Assembly: GCF_004102725.1 (NCBI RefSeq)
Contig: NZ_LHQS01000003.1
Span: 115,752-179,751, forward strand
Direction: 5' to 3'
Length of the DNA: 64,000 nt
From: Methanoculleus taiwanensis
GTDB taxonomy: Archaea > Halobacteriota > Methanomicrobia > Methanomicrobiales > Methanoculleaceae
Shown here: in pieces, positions 17,403 to 25,728 of the stretch
How the letters are laid out: every line of letters starts with the position of its first letter
How positions within the stretch are numbered: the stretch's first letter is position 1
Translations under genes and position numbers: made by a program
The notes under the pieces: model-generated
Told to the model about the DNA's origin: nothing
Database searches by the model: none
The model's input: the letters and a program-made list of their open reading frames with translations, nothing else

Positions 17403-18230
17403 TCAGGAGAGGAGCGCTTCGCCTCGTTCGATCAGGATGTCTGCCGTATGCCCCGGAATCCCTGCCGTCTCTACGAGCGCGGCCCTGCCCCGGGCGATCA
17501 GATCTCTGACGGTAAGAATTCCGGCGGCGGTCAGCCGTTTCCTGACTGCAGGCGTCACCCCGGTGATGATGGTAACCGGGTAGGACTGCGTCTCTTCGAT
17601 CATGGTCCGGATGTTCCGGTCGAGCGGATAGTCCCATCCGAGATGTTCAATCCCCCAGCATGCCGCATAGCGTTTCGCATGCTCGGAGAGTTTGGTGTTG
17701 CAGACGATCAGAGCGGTATCGACCCGGAACGAATTCTCCCCCCGGCGATAGCCTTCCTGAACGTCCTCGACGATCGCCCGGGCGATCCTGCCCTCATCAA
17801 GCCCCGTCACCCGGTGATGGCTGAAGTGATGCTTCACCTCGACGAAGTATACGACGCCGTTCTTCCGTGCGATGGCGTCCACCTCGTGTTCGCCGCACCG
17901 TCCCGCAAGAATACGGCCGCCCTCCACCTCGTAGCCGTGGTCACGGAGCAGCCCCTGCACGTACACCTCAAAATCGGGTTTCGGGCTCAGCAGTGCAAGC
18001 GCCCGGCGAAGGTTGGTGCGATAGGCAACGGCCGGCCGGTATACTCTGGCACGCGCCCGGATCATCCGGAGCAGCGTCGAGGTCGGAATCCCGTCGTAGA
18101 CCTGTTCCTCGATCTCATCGACGATCTGCTCGAGATGCTCGGGCGAGACCCCCAGGTTTCTGACAGTCCGCTTCACCCTCTCCCGGTCGAAGGGCTGCAG
18201 GCTCCCGTTCATCTTGGTGACGTATCTCAT
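17403..18230 (-). CDS. ATP-cone / Mrr-like nuclease / helix-hairpin-helix fusion protein
   Basis: A 275-residue protein of three modules. Residues 1-90 form an ATP-cone (YVTKMNGSLQPFDRERVKRTV), the nucleotide sensor seen in ribonucleotide reductases and NrdR. Residues 92-200 match a PD-(D/E)xK Mrr-like endonuclease: DHGYEVEGG, CGEHEVDAIAR and VYFVEVKHHF carry the expected D and ExK. Residues 215-275 contain helix-hairpin-helix repeats (GVTPAVRKRLTAAGILTVRDLI) that would bind DNA. The catalytic residues look intact. It may be a nuclease gated by nucleotide levels; no partner methylase or helicase is nearby. Confidence 0.8.
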   Translation of the reverse strand: MRYVTKMNGSLQPFDRERVKRTVRNLGVSPEHLEQIVDEIEEQVYDGIPTSTLLRMIRARARVYRPAVAYRTNLRRALALLSPKPDFEVYVQGLLRDHGYEVEGGRILAGRCGEHEVDAIARKNGVVYFVEVKHHFSHHRVTGLDEGRIARAIVEDVQEGYRRGENSFRVDTALIVCNTKLSEHAKRYAACWGIEHLGWDYPLDRNIRTMIEETQSYPVTIITGVTPAVRKRLTAAGILTVRDLIARGRAALVETAGIPGHTADILIERGEALLS

Positions 18231-18290
18231 GGCGTAGTGATACCGTTCTTTGGAGGACGGAAAAATGTTTTTAAACGGTGACGCACCGGA

Positions 18291-18470
18291 TTACCGCTCG
18301 TGATGTTTTGCGGCAAGTTTCCGGGCGGCCTCCCGGGCTTTCATCTCCGAAGGGTACAGGCCGGTCTTCCCGATCGAATTCCCCGCCGCATCGAAGAGTT
18401 CGACGTAGTAGGCACGTTCCTGGCGCGAGAAAGAGACTTCACCAACGATGCCGGGCGCGTATTCAGTCAT
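18291..18470 (-). CDS. Small protein, possibly DUF1508-like
   Basis: A 59-residue protein (MTEYAPGIVGEVSFSRQERAYYVELFDAAGNSIGKTGLYPSEMKAREA is split here by its pattern: a beta-rich first half then a basic helix ending in AAKHHER). The strand-turn-strand-helix pattern with a G-x-S/T-x-x-Y-x-S motif recalls DUF1508/YegP proteins, but the match is weak. The frame extends upstream to 18596, overlapping mscS; the ATG at 18470 is preferred. It lies 47 bp after the mscS stop, in the same direction, so it may be the last gene of that operon. Confidence 0.6.
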   Translation of the reverse strand: MTEYAPGIVGEVSFSRQERAYYVELFDAAGNSIGKTGLYPSEMKAREAARKLAAKHHER

Positions 18471-18517
18471 GCAGAAGATCTCGGAGCGGGGAGATATGAG
18501 GATTGTGCACGGGCACC

Positions 18518-19351
18518 TCACTCCTGCTCGCGGGTCCCGAGTTCCGCCGGGTAGACCTCCGGCGGGGCGATCCCCTGCCGCTTCATCTCGGTCCATGCAC
18601 GCCTCGTCACCTCCGACGAAAACTCGAACTCGTAGCGGAGATCGCTCGCGTAGGCTTTCGCACGGACACGCTTGTAGAAGGGAAAATCTTCGAGGAGAAC
18701 CGTGTAGGGACGCGAGGGGGAGATGTAGACATACTTCGAAGTCCGCACGGCATCTTTGAGAATTGCCATGGCGGCGACGGCATCGCTCCGGTGGTCGATA
18801 TACACGTCGACCACGACCATCATCTCGGCTTTCCCTGCGTTGCTGCTCGAGGTCGCTTCACTGAAGATGACATAGTTCGGTATGGAAACCAGTGAGTCGT
18901 CGGGCGTGACGATACGGGTCGACCGAAGGCCGATATCCACCACCTCACCGTAGTTGCCCTGGATCGAGATCTTGTCGCCGATCTGGTAGGGGCGCTCGAA
19001 GGAGATGACAAGCCCCCCGACGATATCGGCAAAGACGTCTTTCAGCCCGAACCCGAGTCCCGCCCCGAAGAACCCGGCAAACGCGACGACCTGGGAGAGC
19101 GACGGTTCGACGAGGGCCTGGAGGATGAGAATGATGACTGCGATGTAGACAACGATCTTGACGAGCGGGATCAGCATCGTGACCGAGAGCCGCCGTTCTC
19201 CCGGCCGGTCGGCGAGCCTTCGGAGGAGGGCGGGTACAATCCGGACGAGTATGTACGCGACGACGATGACGTAGACGATGAAGAGCGCCGTCCCGAAATC
19301 GATCTCCTTCAGTGGCAGCCCGGTGATATCGGGAGAGAGTATCTCGGCCAT
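18518..19351 (-). CDS. mscS: Small-conductance mechanosensitive channel (MscS family)
   Basis: A 277-residue channel. Three N-terminal helices end in the pore-lining TM3 with the Gly/Ala-rich pattern VVAFAGFFGAGLGFGLKDVFADIVGG, followed by the beta domain (ERPYQIGDKISIQGNYGEVVDIGLRSTRIVT, IPNYVIFSE) and an alpha/beta C-terminal domain. It releases solutes under osmotic downshock. The ATG shares its A with the TGA of the upstream gene (TGATG at 19349-19353), which indicates strict co-translation with that degenerate P-loop protein. Confidence 0.93.
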   Translation of the reverse strand: MAEILSPDITGLPLKEIDFGTALFIVYVIVVAYILVRIVPALLRRLADRPGERRLSVTMLIPLVKIVVYIAVIILILQALVEPSLSQVVAFAGFFGAGLGFGLKDVFADIVGGLVISFERPYQIGDKISIQGNYGEVVDIGLRSTRIVTPDDSLVSIPNYVIFSEATSSSNAGKAEMMVVVDVYIDHRSDAVAAMAILKDAVRTSKYVYISPSRPYTVLLEDFPFYKRVRAKAYASDLRYEFEFSSEVTRRAWTEMKRQGIAPPEVYPAELGTREQE

Positions 19352-20370
19352 CACCACACCATCCGGATCTTCTGCAGGTAGGCGCTGACGCAGTGAAGCG
19401 CCTCGGGTTTGACGCGGTAGGAGTCCCGCTCCTCCTCGATCAGCCCCTGAACCCTGAGGCGGTAGAGCACCTGCCGAACGTCGATATCGGTATGCGCGAT
19501 CTCCTCAAGGTCGCCGAAACTGATGGACTCCATCGAGAGAATGACCGCAAGAAGGAACGCCTCGTCGATGGTGAGGGAAACGGTGCAGGGGTTTGCAGGG
19601 ATACTGCTCATCCTGACCGTATCGGACTCGAGGCTCCGCTCCCATATCCGCAGAGCGACCCCGTAGTTGCCGAGGGCGATACGGTTAATCCGATCGAAGA
19701 TCGCATCCTCGGCGGCTCCGGCCGTCTCCGTCGCATCCCCGGAAGCACCGGGGCGCGGAGCGATCTTCGGCCACGGCAGCGCAACCGGGGAGTCGGAGAA
19801 CGGCAGGTCGACAAGACGCCTTTCTATGGAAAAACGGCGTTTTTCCTGCGGCGGCGTATCGTCCACAAAAAGGATGGGCCGGTCGTATTGCGAGAGGATC
19901 ATCGCCTTTAACGTTGCGTTCTCGATGGGGGGGAGCCGGATGGCGACGGGAAAATGCTCCTCAAGACGGGTGACGGCGTTCAGGTACGACCACGCAAAAC
20001 CGTTCCAGCCCGTAATGAAGAGCTTCTCGGAGGTTGAGAGGAGTTCGAGGAACGCATCGAGCATCGCGAATCCGCCGATACGCCGGAGGGCGAGGAAGTG
20101 ACACCCCTCCACCAGCACGATATCCTCGGTGCGGCGCATGGTATCGAGAAAACCGGTGTTCCTGACGACCGAATAGAACGGGAGATGGGTAACCCGGTGC
20201 GGATAAAACCGGATGATCTGCTGCATCAGCATGCTCTGACCGGCGAAAGGCTCTGCGATCACTGCAATATGAGCGGGGCTCTCACCGGTATACCCATCGA
20301 TCGCCTCCCGGATCCGGACAACCTCACGCTCGAAGAGTGTTCCGGGCGTCCCGGCATCTGCCTCCACCAT
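19351..20370 (-). CDS. Degenerate P-loop ATPase-like protein with C-terminal winged helix, coupled to mscS
   Basis: A 339-residue protein resembling archaeal STAND/ORC-type ATPases. The Walker A position reads AEPFAGQSM, with Gln in place of the essential Lys; the Walker B position reads DIVLVEGCHFLAL, lacking the usual second acidic residue. A sensor-like strand KLFITGWNGFAWSYL follows. The last about 80 residues form a winged helix (ISFGDLEEIAHTDIDVRQVLYRLRVQGLI). It is therefore probably a nucleotide-insensitive adaptor or regulator rather than an active ATPase. The mscS ATG overlaps its stop. Confidence 0.65.
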   Translation of the reverse strand: MVEADAGTPGTLFEREVVRIREAIDGYTGESPAHIAVIAEPFAGQSMLMQQIIRFYPHRVTHLPFYSVVRNTGFLDTMRRTEDIVLVEGCHFLALRRIGGFAMLDAFLELLSTSEKLFITGWNGFAWSYLNAVTRLEEHFPVAIRLPPIENATLKAMILSQYDRPILFVDDTPPQEKRRFSIERRLVDLPFSDSPVALPWPKIAPRPGASGDATETAGAAEDAIFDRINRIALGNYGVALRIWERSLESDTVRMSSIPANPCTVSLTIDEAFLLAVILSMESISFGDLEEIAHTDIDVRQVLYRLRVQGLIEEERDSYRVKPEALHCVSAYLQKIRMVW

Positions 20371-20961
20371 ACAGAAGTATGGTCAGGAACTCCCATTTAG
20401 CCGTTCCGAAAGGCGTGTTACGGGTACTGCCCTCGCGGCCTTCCCCGAATAGATACCTCTCGCAGGGAAGCCGTAAACGCCGCAAGGGCGGGGATCATGG
20501 GGCAGCATAGTATCACCCGGGATCAGGCTTTCAGGGGAGCTGTTCTGCTGGCCGTATTCATCGGTATCCGGGCGGTTCCCTATGGGTTCCTCGCCGAAGG
20601 TCCGGTGCCGGGAAGCCTTCCTCGTGATCGCGTTCCCGGTGCTCCCGGTCGGACTCGTGTACATCGGGTTTACACGGTGGATCTCGCGTCGTCTACGGCC
20701 GGGTGCAGGTTGTACGCGGGTCGGTCATCGCATCCTTCATCGCCTACGGGCTGATCGGATAATCAGAGAGGGCGGCCTGCAAGAGACCTCCGAAAAGCCG
20801 ATCAGGGGTTCCTGACCGACGGGTATATCTTCAGCCCACGGCAAGGGGAAAAACATGACCTATCTTCGGGCAACCATCGGCAGGTGGACGATCGACCTCT
20901 CCTCCGGCGAGGTGGTCGCTGCTTCGGAGCCTTCCGACTGATCCGGACAGAGCAGAACATA
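20371..20961. other. Low-coding gap of about 590 bp
   Basis: Between the P-loop protein gene and the glycosylase remnant. The only coding-like signal is the broken small membrane protein described at 20497-20764. Long frames on the minus strand here (for example 20802-21161) are shadows without motifs. Confidence 0.5.
20497..20764 (+). pseudogene. Possible broken small membrane protein gene
   Basis: Three frames join into one plausible short membrane protein. From ATG 20497 the first piece contains AFRGAVLLAVFIGIRAVPYG. After a shift near 20600 the second piece reads CREAFLVIAFPVLPVGLVYIGFTRWI. After another near 20685 the third reads VVRGSVIASFIAYGLIG and stops at 20764. Together they would make about 88 residues with two or three hydrophobic helices. 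No ribosome site is obvious and I recognise no family, so this could be a remnant or coincidence. Confidence 0.4.
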
Positions 20962-21470
20962 TCACTCTTCAGCGATCCAGTCGCAGACGGCTCGCCACGC
21001 CTTGAGCTTCTCGGCATAGGGCATCGCAGCATAGGCAGAACTCGTCGAGGGGAGCCTGTGGACGGCGAGCTGATCGAAGATACCGGTAAAAGCCCTTCGT
21101 AGCAGGTCTTCGGCCTTTCTTCCGTCGCATACGATATGCCGGATCGTCGGGTGCCCGCCAAGCAGGGCAGGGATATCGTTCAGCTCCGCTTCCGTGATCC
21201 GGGCATCGCTGCTCCCCTCACGCCTGCACGACCCGATGACGTTCCAGAGCGCAATGCCATGCCGTTCGAGTACGGCAACCTTTCCGGGGTATGGAAGATC
21301 GCGGGGATACCGAAGAGATCGGCCATAATGCGCCAGAACTGGTTCTGCCGGTGCCGGTAGTACTGCCCCCGGAGGAGGGCCTCAACACTCGGAAAACTCC
21401 CGAGGATCAGAATACGAGGGCACGGACCTATCTCCGGCGACAGACCAGACTTCCTCCCGGAGCCGATCAT
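20962..21470 (-). pseudogene. DNA glycosylase (MUG/hypoxanthine-DNA glycosylase type) broken by one frameshift
   Basis: The N-terminal frame gives RILILGSFPSVEALLRGQYY and NQFWRIMADLFGIPA, the active-site region of the Mug/TDG-like hypoxanthine- or uracil-DNA glycosylase family. Near 21285 the frame changes by one base and continues as YPGKVAVLERHGIALWNVIG, then SSDARITEAELNDIPALL, HIVCDGRKAEDLL and HRLPSTSSAYAAM, the late conserved loop, to a stop at 20962. Apart from this one break the protein, about 170 residues, looks complete and conserved. The break is a recent mutation or a sequence error. Base-excision repair role. Confidence 0.8.
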
Positions 21471-21679
21471 GCCTGCAGGTGGGTGCCGGAATAGAAATGA
21501 TCTTCGCTGCCGCTCCCGGTCACGGGGAGGCGTAGAATATCTTCGATGATAGAAAGAGTATTTTGGGTATTCCCAAGGATCTACAGTTCCGGGAGCACTC
21601 ACTCCGAAGGGCCGGCGGACGCATGTGCTGCATCCGGCGTCCGTCCCGGTGAGATGAGTGCGCCTGTTATGGTAATCCG

Positions 21680-21940
21680 TTAGAACCCACGAAACTCTCT
21701 TCGCGGCTGCTGGGGACGCGCTTCGTCGATCCGTAAGGTACGGCCTTCGTAAACGGTTTCGTTCAGCGCCTCTTTTGCTTTCTCAGCCTCTTCGGGGCTT
21801 CCCATCTCGACGAATCCAAAGCCTTTGCGTTCGATGACTCTGACTTCTTTGACTTCCCCGTACTGGGAAAAGAGTTCGTTTAACTGTTCTTCATTTACCG
21901 AATAGGTAAGGTTTCCAACGTACAGCTTATTGCTTTCCAT
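21680..21940 (-). CDS. RNA-binding protein with a single RRM
   Basis: An 86-residue protein that is almost entirely one RNA recognition motif. RNP2 is LYVGNL (residues 6-11) and RNP1 is KGFGFVEM (about 39-46), with the two helices and beta-4 in place and a short basic tail (RPQQPRREFRGF). It resembles the small RRM proteins of cyanobacteria and some methanogens that respond to cold. RRM proteins are rare in archaea, so transfer from bacteria is likely. GAGGAGA precedes the ATG. Single gene, no operon partner. Confidence 0.93.
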   Translation of the reverse strand: MESNKLYVGNLTYSVNEEQLNELFSQYGEVKEVRVIERKGFGFVEMGSPEEAEKAKEALNETVYEGRTLRIDEARPQQPRREFRGF

Positions 21941-22257
21941 TCGGATCTCCTCTGCAACCTAATTTCGCTCGAAGCATAATGTATCTTTTGGAGAAAAGGT
22001 TTTTGTTGCCCCGGTAAGAGGCGATTTGGATCGCCGATCACTACCGGGGTCGAGAGATACCGGGTGAATCACCCCCGGCAGAGCGGGTAAACCCACACCT
22101 GCCGCACCCGGCATTTGCAGTGAGCATGCCCGCCATACCCGGATAGCAGCCCGGAGGTTCTCCGCCAGAGACCCGCCGGATGACAGTTAATTTATTAACA
22201 GTGCGGACCGTTGATATACAAGTGTACATGAGTCTACCTTATGGAGGAGAAGTACCA
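21941..22257. other. Divergent promoter gap between RRM and aIF1A genes
   Basis: Holds the leftward promoter of the RRM gene and a rightward AT-rich stretch near 22188-22225 (AATTTATTAAC and TTGATATACAA), likely the aIF1A promoter. The last bases carry the ribosome site GGAGGAG at 22243-22249. No gene is supported. Confidence 0.45.
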
Positions 22258-22589
22258 ATGCATCCGGAGTTGATTAACTGACAGAGAAGAAAGGCCAGAG
22301 CGAGAGTACGGAGATCGTTCGGGTACGGCTGCCGAAGAAGCGGAACAGAGAGATCTTCGCCCGTGCCGAACTCATGCTTGGATCCAACCATATCCGTGTG
22401 CGGTGCGAAGACGGCGTCACCCGCATGGGAAGAATCAAGGGCAAGATCAAGAAGAGACTCTGGATACGAGAAGGCGATCTTCTCATCGTCGTCCCCTGGG
22501 ATTTCCAGGACGAGAAGTGCGATATCATCTATCGATATATCCGGCCGCAGGTCGAGTGGCTGCAGAAGAACAACTATTTAAGCAAATAA
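22258..22589 (+). pseudogene. eif1a: Translation initiation factor 1A (aIF1A) with a frameshift or CTG start
   Basis: From 22278 one frame encodes TEKKGQSESTEIVRVRLPKK then the whole OB fold (MLGSNHIRVRCEDGVTRMGR, RLWIREGDLLIVVPWDFQDE, DIIYRYIRPQVEWLQKNNYL), a normal aIF1A that places initiator tRNA on the 30S subunit. That frame has no ATG, GTG or TTG upstream: a TAA precedes a CTG at 22278. An ideal GGAGGAG site and ATG at 22258 open a different frame that stops after seven codons (MHPELIN), overlapping the CTG by one base. One extra base at 22278 would join them into a standard protein. The ATG at 22374 is too late. aIF1A is essential, so a sequence error, a programmed shift or CTG initiation is more likely than loss. 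Confidence 0.75.
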
Positions 22590-23019
22590 CTTTTTTCGAC
22601 CTCTCCTACACCGCCATCCTGTTTCCGGAAATCCCGGAGGAGGCCGGGGAGGAGTCCGGCTTGCAAAGACCCGATCCCTGCCTCGCCCGACAGGTAACAG
22701 GGTCGGAGTGCGGCACTCAGCAGAGGCATGCATTCATTTGAAAGGCCTTGCATGAAGCCGGCCGTTCGGAGAGCCGCTATGCGCACAGGCCATATCGCCG
22801 TCGTCTCGCAGTCAGGCCCGGTTGCAGAGCAGAGAAGATTTCCGGGCGACCTACCTGCTGACCCGGCCGATTGCCATCGGGTTCCCCGTCGAGGCTGGAG
22901 CAGTTTTCAGATCGCCGGCAGGAGGTGACGGGTGCCGGACGTATCCGTCCCCCCTCGAGCACATGGTGCAGAACAGAATAGATCGTGTGTCGGGGAATGA
23001 AAAAATGTCCGGTGCCGGG
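22590..23019. other. Gap of about 430 bp, no gene supported
   Basis: Between aIF1A and the DUF134 gene. The short frames on both strands carry no recognisable motifs and no ribosome sites. GC-rich, with no clear TATA box or RNA gene. Confidence 0.45.
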
Positions 23020-23391
23020 CTACGGGAGATCCCCGCCCCCGTCTTCGTGCGGACAGGTGTCGCATCCCCGACGGGCACATCCGGCGATTCCGAGGGTCTT
23101 TCCGTTCAGCAGGGCATCGGCGACCTTCCGCCGGGCTTCGTGCAGATCCCGCCACGCCGTCTTGCGGGAGACACCAAGCAGGGCAGCTGCCTGTTCCTGG
23201 TCGAGACCCTCGAGATCGATGAGCCGCAGCACCTCAACCTCCTCGGGGAGCAGCATCACCGTCCCGCCCTCATGCTCGTCTGCAGGGCAGAGCGGAGCAA
23301 AGCAGCGATAAGTGCCTTCGCGTGCGATCGTCCGACGTACGCGCGGCCTCCCGCGCTGTTTCCGGCAGCATCCGTTTCCCTCCGGCGACAT
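23020..23391 (-). CDS. DUF134 family HTH protein
   Basis: A 123-residue DUF134 protein. The N-terminus RPRVRRTI and Cys pairs are followed by a sigma-70-region-4-like helix-turn-helix (LLPEEVEVLRLIDLEGLDQEQAAALLGVS, then KTAWRDLHEARRKVADAL). A Cys-rich tail (CARRGCDTCPHE) could bind a metal or Fe-S cluster. It overlaps the preceding MinD gene as TAATG. In bacteria DUF134 genes travel with MinD/NifX-type genes and are suspected regulators of them; the same association here suggests it controls this cluster. Confidence 0.88.
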   Translation of the reverse strand: MSPEGNGCCRKQRGRPRVRRTIAREGTYRCFAPLCPADEHEGGTVMLLPEEVEVLRLIDLEGLDQEQAAALLGVSRKTAWRDLHEARRKVADALLNGKTLGIAGCARRGCDTCPHEDGGGDLP

Positions 23392-24260
23392 TACGCTCTC
23401 CTCAGTTCCGAGAAGAGGTTCTCGCTCAGTTCTCCGATGGCTTTCGCTGCAGGAGAATCCATGCGGGTCACCGGCCGGTTGTTCCTGACGGCCTGTACCA
23501 CCAGCGGGTCGAACGGGATCCGGCCCACCACAGTCAGTCCCTCGGCATCGCAGTACGCCTGTATCTCCTGCGTGATCTGCTCCGCGAGATCGAACCGGTT
23601 GACCGCGACGAAGATATCGACGTCGAATCGGCGGCAGACCGTCACCAGCCGCTTAAGATCGTGCAGTGCGGAGATGCTCGGCTCGGTGACGATGAGCACC
23701 GCATCCATCCCGCTGATCGTCGAGATCAGCGGGCACCCAATTCCCGGTGGCCCGTCGACGAGCAGGAGATCGCACCCGTCTGCCATCCTGTTCGCACGTT
23801 TTTTAACCTCATGCACGAGCAGCCCTGAAGTCCCCGCCCCGGGGTTCAGCCGGGCATGCGCCAGGCGTCCGCGTTCCGTCTCCGAGGTGTAGATCTCCCC
23901 GCAGACCCGGGGTTCCATGGTAATCGCCCCCATGGGACACGCGTGTGCACAGGCACCGCACCCCTCGCAGTGCATGGCGTCGATCTGCCAGGCATCGTCC
24001 CTGCGCACGATTGCGCCGAACCTGCACCGGTCCGCACAGATCCCGCAGTCACGGCAGTACTCCGGATCTATCCGGGGCACTTCGAGCCCCATAAAGGGCT
24101 CCGTACTGATCCGCCGGGGCGCAAAGAGCAGTTCGAGGTTGGAGGCATCCACATCGCAGTCGGCGAGCACCTGGGTCTTCCGGCTGATATCCGCGAGAGC
24201 GGCCGTCACCATCGTCTTCCCGGTGCCGCCCTTCCCGCTGATCACGGCAAGCCGGATCAT
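23391..24260 (-). CDS. MinD/Mrp-type P-loop ATPase with inserted 2[4Fe-4S] ferredoxin domain (copy 2)
   Basis: A 289-residue ATPase. The deviant Walker A motif GKGGTGKTMV lies at residues 9-18, and the switch Asp is in LADCDVDASNLEL. The inserted ferredoxin segment (about 60-115) has CRDCGICADRC and CEGCGACAHAC. LLLVDGPPGIGCP is the Walker B/switch II region. Such proteins (COG1149) probably use ATP to move Fe-S clusters or act in cluster-dependent sensing; their client is unknown. It overlaps the previous MinD gene by 4 bp and the next DUF134 gene by 1 bp. Confidence 0.92.
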   Translation of the reverse strand: MIRLAVISGKGGTGKTMVTAALADISRKTQVLADCDVDASNLELLFAPRRISTEPFMGLEVPRIDPEYCRDCGICADRCRFGAIVRRDDAWQIDAMHCEGCGACAHACPMGAITMEPRVCGEIYTSETERGRLAHARLNPGAGTSGLLVHEVKKRANRMADGCDLLLVDGPPGIGCPLISTISGMDAVLIVTEPSISALHDLKRLVTVCRRFDVDIFVAVNRFDLAEQITQEIQAYCDAEGLTVVGRIPFDPLVVQAVRNNRPVTRMDSPAAKAIGELSENLFSELRRA

Positions 24261-25123
24261 ACCTTCACCCCGGCAAGTTCCGAGACCTTCCCAAAGAGGT
24301 CGGTGAAACGCTCACTCCAGCCAGGCAGATCACGACTTATCAGGCCGCCGGCATTCTGGACAGCGGCGATCTCGCGGTCGAAGGGGATCGTCATGAGAAC
24401 CGGCAGTCCATGCTCCCGGCAGAACTCCGTAATCATCTCGTCCTTCCCGTCACTCCGGTTGATCACGACTCCCGACGGGAGACTGAGCCTTTCCGCCACC
24501 TCCGCGGCCAGGCGAAGGTCGTGCAGGCCGAATGGCGTCGACTCGGTAACGAGAATGCAGACGTCCGACCCCTCCATTGTTTCGATGACCGGGCAGGCAA
24601 TGCCCGGCGAGGAGTCGTACAGAATAAGCGGGTGACCTTCCGCCAGCAGTTTAGCCATGTGTATCACCTGCGGCGCCTGCACCTCGCCTTCGCGTAAAAA
24701 CCCGCTGATGAGGTTCAGTGCAGGAAGAGGCCGGGAACACCGGACAAAACCGATTGGGCGCCGGATCTCCCGTATTGCACCTTGCGGGCAGACGAACGTG
24801 CATCCGCCGCAGGAGTGGCAGAGTTCGGGGAAGACGAGAACCGTGTCCTTAAGCACGCTCAGTGCACCGTAACGGCAGAACTTCCCGCATTCACCGCAGA
24901 ACGTGCAGCGCCCGGAATCGATCTCGGGGACGGTGACGGTAACCGGCAGATCCGTCGAAGCCGACGGGAAGAAGAGGTGGAGGTTCGGCTCCTCTACATC
25001 GCAGTCGACGACCGCCACATCGCGTATCAACGAGAGCGAGTACCCAAGGTTTGCCGTCACAGTGCTCTTGCCGGTGCCCCCCTTCCCACTGGCAACGACG
25101 ATCTTCATCTCTGCATCACTCAC
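24257..25123 (-). CDS. MinD/Mrp-type P-loop ATPase with inserted 2[4Fe-4S] ferredoxin domain (copy 1)
   Basis: A 288-residue paralogue of the next gene. Walker A GKGGTGKSTV (about 13-22), VVDCDVEEPNLHLFF, ferredoxin motifs CTFCGECGKFC and CHSCGGCTFVC, and LILYDSSPGIACP are all present. The two copies probably form a heterodimer, as MinD-type ATPases dimerise with ATP between subunits. It overlaps the NifX-like gene by 4 bp upstream and copy 2 by 4 bp downstream. Confidence 0.92.
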   Translation of the reverse strand: MSDAEMKIVVASGKGGTGKSTVTANLGYSLSLIRDVAVVDCDVEEPNLHLFFPSASTDLPVTVTVPEIDSGRCTFCGECGKFCRYGALSVLKDTVLVFPELCHSCGGCTFVCPQGAIREIRRPIGFVRCSRPLPALNLISGFLREGEVQAPQVIHMAKLLAEGHPLILYDSSPGIACPVIETMEGSDVCILVTESTPFGLHDLRLAAEVAERLSLPSGVVINRSDGKDEMITEFCREHGLPVLMTIPFDREIAAVQNAGGLISRDLPGWSERFTDLFGKVSELAGVKV

Positions 25124-25455
25124 AGCAGCGGCTGAAGGGTCCCGGCGGCGTACTGCTCCAGCGCATCCGCCACACTACCGCCTTTGCGGTAGGTATAGCC
25201 TTTGATGCCGGACGTCTGCAACGCTTTCGCAGCGTTTCCACCCATCTGCCCGGTGATTAGGACTTCTGCTCCGTTATCGGCGACGAGCTGCACCGCTCTC
25301 GGACCGACACCGCCTGCCGCATCAGCAAAACCGTTCGCTACACTCTGCGACTCACCGGTCTCCGTGTCGACGAAGACAAAGTAGGGTGCTCGTCCGAATC
25401 GCTCTTCTGCCGGGGCTTCCGTGCCGGAGGCACGTGCTGTAACACATACTTTCAT
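25120..25455 (-). CDS. NifX/NifB-C-like dinitrogenase-cofactor-family protein
   Basis: A 111-residue single-domain protein of the dinitrogenase iron-molybdenum cofactor fold (RNase H-like). It shows the ERFGRAPYFVFVD strand, GVGPRAVQLVADNGAEVLITG and the closing GGSVADALEQY segment. Family members carry metal clusters, but no nitrogenase genes are in this window, so a nitrogen-fixation role is not implied. The ATG has a strong AAAGGAG site, and a TATA-like stretch lies about 35-45 bp upstream, so this gene heads the minD-DUF134 transcript. Confidence 0.9.
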   Translation of the reverse strand: MKVCVTARASGTEAPAEERFGRAPYFVFVDTETGESQSVANGFADAAGGVGPRAVQLVADNGAEVLITGQMGGNAAKALQTSGIKGYTYRKGGSVADALEQYAAGTLQPLL

Positions 25456-25598
25456 ACTAATGTCAACTCCTTTCTGAGATTGATAAACCTATAAGCGTAA
25501 TAATTGTCTGATTCGCCACTGAACGGCAACCAGAAGCAATCGAATACCTTTAAAAACACCCAGGAAGGGTGATGAAAGGCATCGATGACCGAGATAGT

Positions 25599-25630
25599 GG
25601 TTCGGCCACGGGGCGTTCCCCGGCCGAACC
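25599..25630. repeat. Strong hairpin between the two NifX-like genes
   Basis: An inverted repeat with arms GGTTCGGC and GCCGAACC, with a second inner stem CGGGG/CCCCG and a CGTT loop. It lies downstream of the gene ending at 25729 and upstream of the promoter of the gene starting at 25455. No U-run follows it on the minus strand, so it may work as a processing or stability element rather than a classic terminator. Confidence 0.6.
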
Positions 25631-25728
25631 ATGAGGATACGTGCAGTCTGATCCGCTCACGCAGGAACCCGGGCGGCATCGGTCGATGCAAGTGCAGGCG
25701 CCCGGTGCGGGAAGAGCAGATCCTTCAG

